In this document: in pieces, positions 7,278 through 13,554 of the stretch
Layout: every line of letters begins with the position of its first letter
Position numbering within the stretch: position 1 is the stretch's first letter
DNA from: Streptosporangiaceae bacterium
Lineage (GTDB): Bacteria > Actinomycetota > Actinomycetes > Streptosporangiales > Streptosporangiaceae
Direction of reading: 5' to 3'
Assembly (NCBI GenBank): GCA_030040415.1
Contig: JASHTT010000264.1
Location: 1-13,836, forward strand
DNA: 13,836 nucleotides
Program-made: the position numbers and the translations under genes
The notes under the pieces: generated by a model
What the model was told of the DNA's origin: nothing
What the model saw: only the letters and a program-made list of their open reading frames with translations
The model's database searches: none

Positions 7278-7715
7278 TTACGCCGCGTACACGCTGTCGG
7301 GCAGGTAGCCGATCTGCTTGAGCATCCCGAACTGGTCCTGGAGCGTCAGGATCTCGACCACCTTGCCGTCCCGGAAGTGCCAGATCGCGGTGTCGCGCAC
7401 CTCGACGCGCTTGCCAGTTGCCGGCACGCCGCCATAGTCGCCGGCGTGCGTTCCGCGCCACAGTAGCGTGACCGCGAGCTTGTCACCCGAGACGAACATG
7501 TCCTCGATGGTCGTGGTGAGATCCGGGAAGCCGGCCAGCCGGTCGCGGATCCTGCCGACGGGTCCCGCGACGCCGACATGCACTCCGTTGGTGCGCAGGT
7601 CGCTGCTGAAGATGCCGTCGGCCATGGCGACGTCTCCGCGCCATCCGTCGGTGAACCATTGCCTGGCAATCTGCATGAACCGCCCGCTGGTCAGCGAGTC
7701 CTCGGTGCTCGTCAT
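7278..7715 (-). CDS. SnoaL-like / NTF2-fold protein
   Basis: The product is 145 residues, the usual length for single-domain SnoaL-like proteins. The start is ATG 7713-7715 with a strong minus-strand GGAGGA (7721-7726) 5 nt away. The segment LLWRGTHAGDYGGVPATGKRV, followed by VRDTAIWHFRDGKVVEI, is the typical cone-shaped NTF2-like pattern of the SnoaL/ester-cyclase group. Family members include polyketide cyclases, isomerases and small dehydratases, but many have no known reaction, so the substrate is not assigned. No signal peptide. It is divergent from the second LAL regulator and convergent with the epoxide-hydrolase-like gene, and is probably transcribed from operator O4. Confidence 0.85.
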   Translation of the reverse strand: MTSTEDSLTSGRFMQIARQWFTDGWRGDVAMADGIFSSDLRTNGVHVGVAGPVGRIRDRLAGFPDLTTTIEDMFVSGDKLAVTLLWRGTHAGDYGGVPATGKRVEVRDTAIWHFRDGKVVEILTLQDQFGMLKQIGYLPDSVYAA

Positions 7716-7755
7716 GCCTGTCCTCCTGCCCTTGTGCGAATAGCCTCACTGGCCG

Positions 7756-7800
7756 ATGCTGTCCTGTGCCGACGTGCCCGCGCTTGCGTCACCTGACTGA
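7756..7800 (-). promoter_or_regulatory. Operator O4 and -10 of the SnoaL-like gene
   Basis: On the minus strand TCAGTCA-GG-TGACGCA (7800 to 7785) is followed by AG. CAGCAT (7761 to 7756) begins 24 positions after the last palindrome base, and the inferred start near 7749 gives a leader of about 34 nt. In the plus direction the same spacing lands on CGGCAG, which is not a -10. The site is therefore oriented to the SnoaL-like gene, though a bound regulator could also affect the LAL gene at 7858. Confidence 0.65.
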
Positions 7801-7857
7801 GATTCCGGCCGAGCGACCCGGCACGGCAGGCACGACGACGACCGAGGAGCCATCGCG

Positions 7858-10617
7858 GTGCTGCTGATCGGGCGAGACGCCGAGCTTCAGCTGCTGGAGA
7901 CACTGCTGGACAGGGGCGGCGCGGGCTTACTGCTGTGCGGACAGCCCGGAGTAGGCAAATCCGCCCTGACCGATGCCGCCGCCGATATGGCGCACGATCG
8001 CGGCTTTGCGGTGCTTTCTTGCACCGGCGTAACCGGTGAGGCGCGGCTGCCATTCGCCGGGCTGCATCAACTGCTCAGGCCAATCCTGACTCCGTCCAAC
8101 GAACTGTTCTTGACCCGGTCCACCGAGCTGTCGGCAGCGGAGCGGAAGGCTCTGCAGGTCGCGCTCGGGATCGCCGAAGGACAGCACCCGGAGATACCCC
8201 TTGTCGGGATGGCGGTGCTGTCGCTGGTCGAGTCGGTCGGCGCGGGCAAAAAGGTCCTGCTGGTTGCCGACGACACGCACTGGATAGACGCGCTGACCTG
8301 CGAGGTCCTTGCCTTCGTCGCCCGGCGGGTCGACGCTGACCGGGCTCTGGTGCTTGCGACCTGCCGTGACGACGACATGACCGGCAACCCCCTTGCCGCG
8401 GCTGGTCTGGAGAAGCTCGAAGTAGCCCCGCTCGAGCCCGAGGCCGCGGCCGCGCTACTGGCCCGGCACGCGGCCGATCTTGACCCGACCACTCGTGCCC
8501 GTCTTCTCGCCGAGTCCGCGGGCAATCCACTGGCCCTGATAGAACTGCCCGCGGCGGCGCGCGACCGCGTTCTCGCGGCGACCTTGCCGGAGTCCATCCC
8601 GCTGACGTCGCGTCTTGAGCGCGCGTTCGCCGCTCGCCTGCCGCAGTTGCCACAGCAGACGCAAACCATTGTGCGCGTCGCCGCGCTGGCTGACTCCGGG
8701 GATCTCAAGGAGATTCTTGCCGCCGCAGCACTGGTGGCTGGTTGCGAGCCGTCGCCTGCCGACCTCGATCCGGCAGTGGCGGCCGGCCTGGTGCGCGTCG
8801 TTTCTGGCGACGTTGTCTTCCGGCATCCGTTGACGCGGTCAGCTGTCGGGCAGGCAGCCAGCGTTTCCGACCGGCTGGCAGCCCATGCGGCGCTGGCCAA
8901 GGTCTTGCGCAACCAGCCTGCGCGCAGTGCGTGGCACCGGTCGGCATCGGCGACGGGCCCCGATGAGGCCTTGGCTCGTGACCTGGAGCACGTGGCGGGG
9001 CGCGCACAAGATGTCGGCGCTACCGGTGTCGCTGCCGCCGCGCTCCGGCGCGCCGCAGAGGTTGGCGAGGATCCTGCCCGGCGGGCCGAGCGCTGGCTGC
9101 GCGCAGCGGAGGTTACCTGGCAGGCGGCCCAGTATGACAAGCTCGGGCCGTTGCTGCGCAAGGCCGAGTCAGCCGGCTTCGACGTCGCCCAGCGCGCGAG
9201 GGCGGACCTTCTGCGGGAGTTCGCGCAGGGCGCTAACAGGCGGTCGGGCGCGAACCCGATCGGTGCGTTCGCCGCAATCGCCGAGCACATGCGGCTAGCC
9301 GGGCAACTGGACAGAGCGATCGAAGCTCTGCTGCTCATAGCGATGCGCTGCTACTTCTCCAATCCCGACGCCTCGGCTCGCAGGCTCGTCGTCCGGGTGG
9401 CTGAGGCCATTCCGCCGGAGGACGCATCGCAGCATGCGTCGCTGACATCCGTGCTGGCGCTCGCGGCGCCGATCGAGCGCGGTGCTGAGGTCATCGGGCG
9501 GCTCGCCCGGCTGCGCCGTGATGAGCTATCCGCCGTCGATGAGGGCTACCTCGGCACCGCCGCAACCGCCGTTGGCGCCTACGACCTGTGCGGCGCCTTG
9601 CTGGAGTCCGCGATCGACCGGCTGCGGGCAGAAGGGCGCATCAATCACCTGGCGACGACGTTGCACACCTGGGCGTGGGCGGGGGTGGTATTGGGGAATC
9701 CGGCAATCTCCGGGCCTGCTGCAGACGAGTCCCATCGGCTGTTCGCAGAGACCGGGCAGACCCTGTGGGCGGCATGCGCGCAGCTGGTGACGGCGGCTGA
9801 GGCCGGACGGCGCGGTGCTGCGGCTCGCGCGGAGACGTTGGCTGCGGGCTCGGAGCGCATCCTGCTCTTCGCCGGGCTCGCGCCGCTGCTCGCGCTGGTT
9901 CAGCTGGCACGGGGCATCGCGGCCCTCGGCGCCGGCAGGCATGCCGAGGCCTACGAGTGCCTTGCCCGTATCTTCGACCCCGGAGATCAAGCGCACCATC
10001 CGCATCTGCGCGCGTGGGTCCTCGCCGACATGGTCGAGGCGGCGCTGCACAGCGGCCACCGAGACGATGCCCGCCAGCTATGCGCGGAACTCAGCGCTGT
10101 GGCGGCTGCGACTGGGTCGCCGCTATTGAAGGTCGGCTTGCTCCTCACCGCCCCGCAGCTGGCAGACGATGACGCGGCCGGGCCGCTCTTCGAGGCAGCC
10201 GTGGAGTCGGATCTGACGGCCTGGCCACTGCACCGGGCTCGGCTGCTGCTGGCCTATGGTTCGTGGCTGCGGCGTCGGCAGCGGGTGGCCGAGTCTCGCG
10301 AGCCCTTGCGTGTGGCGCGCGATCTCTTCGATGCCCTCGCTGCGCTCCCGTGGGGGGAACGGGCCCGTCAGGAACTCGCGGCTACCGGCGAGCGCAGCCT
10401 GCCCCGCGCGATCGGCGCGCTTGACGTGCTGAGCCCGCAGGAGCTGCTCATCGCGCAACTGGCAGCCGACGGCCTCTCGAATAGGGAGATCGGGCAGAAG
10501 CTGTACCTCTCGCACCGGACCGTCGGCAGCCACCTGTACCGCATCTTTCCCAAGCTCGGCGTTGTTTCCAGGGCCGAGCTGGCGGCCGCCATGGCTGCTC
10601 AATCGGCAGTCAAATGA
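7858..10617 (+). CDS. LAL-family (MalT-like) LuxR transcriptional regulator 2
   Basis: This 919-residue paralogue of the first LAL starts at GTG 7858, with GAGGAG (7844-7849) 8 nt upstream. LLIGRDAEL is the usual N-terminus. Walker A GQPGVGKS is at 28-35 and Walker B VLLVADD at 133-139; a GNPLALIELP segment marks the ATPase/helical junction, and a long helical repeat region follows. The C-terminal helix-turn-helix (855-919) reads LSNREIGQKLYLSHRTVGSHLYRIFPKL. From RTVG to FPKL it is identical to the first LAL, so both may recognise the same operator. A TTA leucine codon at 7927-7929 (Leu24) is unusual in such GC-rich DNA and may make translation depend on a bldA-type tRNA. No own -10 was found between 7801 and 7857. 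The stop codon lies inside operator O5. Confidence 0.93.
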   Translation: MLLIGRDAELQLLETLLDRGGAGLLLCGQPGVGKSALTDAAADMAHDRGFAVLSCTGVTGEARLPFAGLHQLLRPILTPSNELFLTRSTELSAAERKALQVALGIAEGQHPEIPLVGMAVLSLVESVGAGKKVLLVADDTHWIDALTCEVLAFVARRVDADRALVLATCRDDDMTGNPLAAAGLEKLEVAPLEPEAAAALLARHAADLDPTTRARLLAESAGNPLALIELPAAARDRVLAATLPESIPLTSRLERAFAARLPQLPQQTQTIVRVAALADSGDLKEILAAAALVAGCEPSPADLDPAVAAGLVRVVSGDVVFRHPLTRSAVGQAASVSDRLAAHAALAKVLRNQPARSAWHRSASATGPDEALARDLEHVAGRAQDVGATGVAAAALRRAAEVGEDPARRAERWLRAAEVTWQAAQYDKLGPLLRKAESAGFDVAQRARADLLREFAQGANRRSGANPIGAFAAIAEHMRLAGQLDRAIEALLLIAMRCYFSNPDASARRLVVRVAEAIPPEDASQHASLTSVLALAAPIERGAEVIGRLARLRRDELSAVDEGYLGTAATAVGAYDLCGALLESAIDRLRAEGRINHLATTLHTWAWAGVVLGNPAISGPAADESHRLFAETGQTLWAACAQLVTAAEAGRRGAAARAETLAAGSERILLFAGLAPLLALVQLARGIAALGAGRHAEAYECLARIFDPGDQAHHPHLRAWVLADMVEAALHSGHRDDARQLCAELSAVAAATGSPLLKVGLLLTAPQLADDDAAGPLFEAAVESDLTAWPLHRARLLLAYGSWLRRRQRVAESREPLRVARDLFDALAALPWGERARQELAATGERSLPRAIGALDVLSPQELLIAQLAADGLSNREIGQKLYLSHRTVGSHLYRIFPKLGVVSRAELAAAMAAQSAVK

Positions 10618-10650
10618 CTCAAGCCTGACTCGTCGAACACCGCACACGAT
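10606..10650 (+). promoter_or_regulatory. Operator O5 and -10 of the last alpha/beta hydrolase
   Basis: GCAGTCA-AA-TGACTCA (10606-10621), followed by AG, overlaps the end of the second LAL gene; the TGA of the right half-site is that gene's stop codon (10615-10617). CACGAT at 10645-10650 begins 24 positions after the last palindrome base. The inferred start near 10657 gives a leader of about 33 nt. Confidence 0.65.
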
Positions 10651-10689
10651 GGGGTGCATCCGCCACTCATCGCGAGACAGGACAAGCCC

Positions 10690-11490
10690 ATGACTGAGGC
10701 ACCGAACCCAGTGATCTTCATCCACGGACTCTGGCTGCACCCAACATCCTGGACGGAGTGGCTTGGCGTGTTCGAGGAAGCGGGCTACCGCGCCATGGCA
10801 CCGGGCTGGCCAGGAGTGCCTGACACGGTAGAAGCCGCCCGCGCAAACCCGGACAGCATCGCCGACCATGGGATCGACGACGTGACCAGCCATTACGCGA
10901 AGATCATCGAGAGCCTGCCGGCCAAGCCAATCCTGATCGGGCACTCCTTCGGCGGCATGATCGCAGAGAAGCTACTTGGACAGGACCTGGCGGCAGCCGC
11001 CATCGGGATAGATGCAGCCCAGATCAAGGGCGTCCTGCCGCTGCCGCTGTCGTCGCTGCGATCGACCCTGCCGGTGTTCCGCAACCCAGCCAACAAGCAT
11101 CTGGCTGTCTCCCTGACGCAGGATCAGTTCCGCTACAGCTTCGGCAACGCGATAGACGCGAGCGAATCAGATGCTCTTTACCAGCAGTGGACTATTCCGG
11201 CGCCAGGTCGTCCCTTGTTCGAGGCGGCCGCGGCCAACTTCAGCCTGCATTCCCCGGCCAAGGTCAACACGAGCATCGACAACCGGGGCCCACTGTTGCT
11301 CATCATGGGCGGCCAGGACCACACAGTCCCGGAAGCCATCACCAAGTCCACGCTCAAGCAGTATCGCCACTCGCACGCGATCAACGACCTGATCGAGTTC
11401 TCCGACCGCGGCCACTCGCTGACCATCGACCATGGTTGGCGCGATGTCGCCAATTCGTGCCTCGACTGGCTCTACCGGCACAGCCTGTAG
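10690..11490 (+). CDS. Alpha/beta hydrolase (serine type)
   Basis: The product is 266 residues. I chose ATG 10690, with AGGA at 10679-10682 and 7-nt spacing, over the in-frame GTG at 10654, because the inferred transcription start (about 10657) lies after that GTG. The sequence VIFIHGLWLHPTSW gives the oxyanion HG (12-13). GHSFGG (84-89) has nucleophile Ser86, LLIMGGQDHTVP carries probable acid Asp210, and SDRGHSL carries His242. This is a complete catalytic triad of a cytoplasmic serine hydrolase without signal peptide. A PGWPGVPDT segment after the third strand is often seen in hydrolases related to lipase/esterase and C-C bond hydrolase families. Substrate unknown. It is 72 nt downstream of the second LAL gene and has its own operator O5, so it is probably activator-controlled rather than only read through. 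Confidence 0.88.
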   Translation: MTEAPNPVIFIHGLWLHPTSWTEWLGVFEEAGYRAMAPGWPGVPDTVEAARANPDSIADHGIDDVTSHYAKIIESLPAKPILIGHSFGGMIAEKLLGQDLAAAAIGIDAAQIKGVLPLPLSSLRSTLPVFRNPANKHLAVSLTQDQFRYSFGNAIDASESDALYQQWTIPAPGRPLFEAAAANFSLHSPAKVNTSIDNRGPLLLIMGGQDHTVPEAITKSTLKQYRHSHAINDLIEFSDRGHSLTIDHGWRDVANSCLDWLYRHSL

Positions 11491-11569
11491 CAGCAGCGAC
11501 CACCGGAACTGGCCGGGCCGGAGACCTCCGCGCTTCGCCAACTGGACAACGCCTGCGGCGACGAGGCCG

Positions 11570-11575
11570 GACAAT
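11570..11575 (+). promoter_or_regulatory. Candidate -10 for a leaderless isomerase-like mRNA
   Basis: GACAAT ends 6 nt before the ATG at 11582. This is the same geometry as the leaderless hydrolase at 6337. No Shine-Dalgarno lies close to this ATG, and no copy of the shared operator is present upstream, so this gene seems outside the operator set. Confidence 0.35.
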
Positions 11576-11581
11576 TTCGGC

Positions 11582-12445
11582 ATGACGACCGTCGAGCCGG
11601 ACCGCGGTGAATTGCGACAGGCGCTGGAGCATGCGAGCGAGCGTGTCGTCGGCCTTGTGCGCGGCAGCGCGCCGCTGGACGGACCTGTCCCCGGGCTGGA
11701 CTGGACGAAGGCCCAGCTGGCAGCTCACCTGTGCGCCATCTGTCAGGCGTTCGCCTCGACAGTACGAGGTGAAGAACTCACCGGGCGCTTCGGCGCGGAT
11801 TACGCCAGCGGCTATGGCCCAGGTGCGAGCTTGCCGGAGGCCGTCGCGGCTATCAACGCCAGTGTCGTCAAGCAGGCGTCGTTCCCCAGCGCCGCTGCGG
11901 CCGCGGACGCGCTGGCGACCGGTGCTGCGGCCCTCGTCGCGGCTGGCGCGGATCGCGACCTTAGTGAGCGGCGGCCCGCGCCCTGGTACGGGACCGATGT
12001 CACCCTGCCCGTGGGCAGCCTGCTGTCCTTGGCCGTGTCGGAGCTTCTGGTACACGGATACGACCTCGCCCGCGCCGTCGGCGCTGACCTCCGGGCCTCT
12101 GCGGCCACGGCCGCTGCGGCCACAGCGGTGGCGGCCACCGTGATGAGCGAGATGCTGCCGCGCATGCTCGACGAGCAGAACGCAACAGGGTTTGCGGGCA
12201 GCTTCGATATCCGCATTCGCGGCGGCGGACGGTTCATCCTGCAGATCGCTGATGGCACGGCGCGCAGCGAGGCGGCCGGCGGCCGGAATGCCGACTGCGT
12301 GCTTAGCTTGTCCGGCTACCCTGCCTTGCTCATGGGCTTCGACAGGGTGCCGGTGTGGCGGGCCATCGCTTCCGGCAACGCGCGGGCATCCGGCCGCCGC
12401 CCGTGGCTTGGGCTGCGGTTCCATCGCCTGTTCCTGACCGCCTGA
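11582..12445 (+). CDS. Mycothiol-dependent maleylpyruvate isomerase-like (DinB fold) protein
   Basis: The product is 287 residues from ATG 11582. The frame stays open to 11432, inside the previous gene, but the family N-terminus starts at MTTVEPDRGELRQALEHA. GLDWTKAQLAAHLC carries His49, and ELLVHGYDLARA carries Glu154 and His158; these are the three expected metal ligands of the DinB/MDMPI four-helix fold. The C-terminal ~80 residues (SFDIRIRGGGRFILQIADG... then PALLMGFDRVPVWRAIASGNARASG) resemble an SCP2-like lipid/sterol-binding tail, common as a second domain here. Relatives include mycothiol-dependent maleylpyruvate isomerase and S-transferases; many are uncharacterised, so a thiol-dependent isomerase or transferase role is inferred only. 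The mycothiol link supports an actinobacterial host. The Ala-rich helix at 172-186 is unremarkable. Confidence 0.82.
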   Translation: MTTVEPDRGELRQALEHASERVVGLVRGSAPLDGPVPGLDWTKAQLAAHLCAICQAFASTVRGEELTGRFGADYASGYGPGASLPEAVAAINASVVKQASFPSAAAAADALATGAAALVAAGADRDLSERRPAPWYGTDVTLPVGSLLSLAVSELLVHGYDLARAVGADLRASAATAAAATAVAATVMSEMLPRMLDEQNATGFAGSFDIRIRGGGRFILQIADGTARSEAAGGRNADCVLSLSGYPALLMGFDRVPVWRAIASGNARASGRRPWLGLRFHRLFLTA

Positions 12446-12463
12446 AGGGTGCAGCCGGAAAAT

Positions 12464-12502
12464 TAGCGAGCGGGCGCCCGGCACCGTTCATTATCCTCGC
12501 TA
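12464..12502. other. Inverted repeat enclosing a palindrome, between two genes
   Basis: TAGCGAG (12464-12470) pairs with CTCGCTA (12496-12502), and CGGGCGCCCG (12471-12480) inside is a perfect 10-bp palindrome. It lies 18 nt after the isomerase-like stop and so may terminate that transcript. The right arm overlaps the candidate -10 of the methyltransferase leader, so it could also be a protein-binding site. Confidence 0.4.
12492..12497 (+). promoter_or_regulatory. Candidate -10 (TATCCT) of the methyltransferase leader
   Basis: TATCCT fits TANNNT fully, and it ends so that +7 falls on the GTG at 12504. No convincing -35 is present at 16-18 nt spacing. It would start a leader of about 191 nt before the methyltransferase ATG. 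Confidence 0.5.
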
Positions 12503-12503
12503 G

Positions 12504-12644
12504 GTGCCTACGGCCGGGTGCAGCCGCGTGAGCAGGCTGCGAACGAAGGCGACTACGCCAATCCTTGGCGTCCGCCGCTTCCTGAATGCGTCGGAGGAAG
12601 CGGCGGGAGACACGGCGCGTACCGCTCCCTCCTCAATAAGGTGA
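12504..12644 (+). CDS. Possible 46-residue leader peptide of the RNA methyltransferase
   Basis: An open frame of 46 codons begins at GTG 12504, which would be the first nucleotide of the transcript from the TATCCT -10, and ends at TGA 12642-12644, 50 nt before the methyltransferase ATG. The peptide begins VPTAGCSRVSRLR and is basic in its first half, with no recognised domain. It overlaps several hairpins in the leader. Such an arrangement is known for ribosome-mediated attenuation of some rRNA methyltransferase genes, but here it is inferred. It could equally be chance open frame in GC-rich DNA. Confidence 0.35.
   Translation: MPTAGCSRVSRLRTKATTPILGVRRFLNASEEAAGDTARTAPSSIR
12520..12633 (+). 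promoter_or_regulatory. Structured leader RNA: three stems with alternative pairings
   Basis: Stem 1 pairs GCAGCC (12520-12525) with GGCTGC (12535-12540). Stem 2 pairs CCGCCGCTTCCT (12572-12583) exactly with AGGAAGCGGCGG (12595-12606), 12 bp with an 11-nt loop. Stem 3 pairs GGGAG (12605-12609) with CTCCC (12625-12629) and shares bases with stem 2, so they compete. CCTCCT at 12628-12633 can also pair with the methyltransferase ribosome binding site. Confidence 0.45.
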
Positions 12645-12663
12645 GTTCCGGCACGCACTGAGT

Positions 12664-12688
12664 CCTCCTGCCTGGACAGGCCAGGAGG
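12664..12688 (+). promoter_or_regulatory. Hairpin that hides the methyltransferase ribosome binding site
   Basis: CCTCCTG (12664-12670) pairs with CAGGAGG (12682-12688). Inner pairs CCT/AGG close a GGAC tetraloop, with one bulged C (12681). The whole Shine-Dalgarno AGGAGG (12683-12688), 6 nt from the ATG, is inside the stem. This predicts low translation unless the stem is opened. Confidence 0.5.
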
Positions 12689-12694
12689 CACGCG

Positions 12695-13534
12695 ATGCCC
12701 GATCCGCATCGCCCGGAACTGACACCTGCCGGTCTCAAGCATCCGAGAGTCCGGGAGTTCCTGGCTTGCAAGCGCCACCCGGGCAGCGCAGGCCGCTCGC
12801 AAGCGGTGACTCTGCACGGCTCGTGGATGATCCGGCAGTTCCTGACGGCAGGCATGCGGCTCGATGCAGTATTTGTCTGCCCGGCTCTGCTCCAGCCGCC
12901 CGCGGACCTGGCTCTCGCGCGCGAGGCGGTGGCTGCGGGAGCCGAGGGATACCAGGTAAGCGAGAAGGTCTTCGTCCGCTTGGCCGACCACGACGGCATA
13001 GCTGCCCTTGGCCAGGCGCCCGTGCGGACGCTCCAGGACATCCGCGTCGGCCGCGCCGCCCGGGTGGTGATCGCCGACGGCTGGGATCTGCCTGGCAACC
13101 TCGGAACGCTGATCCGCTGCGCTGATGCCGCCGGGGCTTGCGGGGTACTGGTAGTCGAGCAGGGATTCGGGCTCGGCCACCCGCTTGTCGTCAGGGCAAG
13201 CATGGGCGCCGCGCTGACCTTGCCGGTCGTCGCGGCCGACCGCCTGGGGGCAAGACGGTGGCTGCAAGAGCGCGGCTTCCGCATCGTCGCCGCAGACCCC
13301 ACCGCAAGTCGTTCCTATCGCGACGTCGACTATCGCGGCCGGCTGGCCATCGTCATCGGAAGCGAACGGCGCGGCATTGCCCGCGAGTGGCTGGCCGCTG
13401 CCGACATCGCCGCTGCCATCCCGATGCTGGGCAGCTGCGACTCCCTCAACGCCGCCGTCGCCGGAGCCCTGCTGCTTTACGAGGCGCTCGCCCAGGACAG
13501 CACTAAACGCGGATACGGCGTTGCGACGTCCTGA
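12695..13534 (+). CDS. SpoU/TrmH-family RNA 2'-O-methyltransferase
   Basis: The product is 279 residues from ATG 12695, with AGGAGG 6 nt upstream. The N-terminal ~110 residues form the substrate-binding part (LKHPRVREFLACKRH... VFVCPALL). The knotted catalytic domain shows all three SPOUT motifs. Motif 1 is DLPGNLGTLIRCADAAG (131-147), with Asn135 and the catalytic Arg141. Motif 2 is IGSERRGI (221-228). Motif 3 is IPMLGSCDSLNAAVAGALLLYE (242-263). The enzyme should transfer a methyl group from S-adenosylmethionine to a ribose 2'-OH in rRNA or tRNA; the target is not readable. Members of this family include housekeeping enzymes and antibiotic-resistance enzymes. A hidden ribosome binding site and structured leader suggest inducible expression. 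The GNAT gene starts 20 nt downstream, so the two probably form an operon. Confidence 0.9.
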   Translation: MPDPHRPELTPAGLKHPRVREFLACKRHPGSAGRSQAVTLHGSWMIRQFLTAGMRLDAVFVCPALLQPPADLALAREAVAAGAEGYQVSEKVFVRLADHDGIAALGQAPVRTLQDIRVGRAARVVIADGWDLPGNLGTLIRCADAAGACGVLVVEQGFGLGHPLVVRASMGAALTLPVVAADRLGARRWLQERGFRIVAADPTASRSYRDVDYRGRLAIVIGSERRGIAREWLAAADIAAAIPMLGSCDSLNAAVAGALLLYEALAQDSTKRGYGVATS

Positions 13535-13554
13535 AACCGCGATAGGAAGAAGTC

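Noticed and set aside
10654..10689. Upstream GTG start for the hydrolase at 10690
   Set aside because: No ribosome binding site, and it lies at or before the inferred transcription start.
10691..10697. TGACTGA half-site at the hydrolase start codon
   Set aside because: No matching left half-site and no -10 at the fixed distance; it arises from the ATG ACT GAG codons.
11432..11581. Upstream extension of the isomerase-like protein
   Set aside because: It overlaps the end of the previous hydrolase in another frame and lacks family-like sequence.
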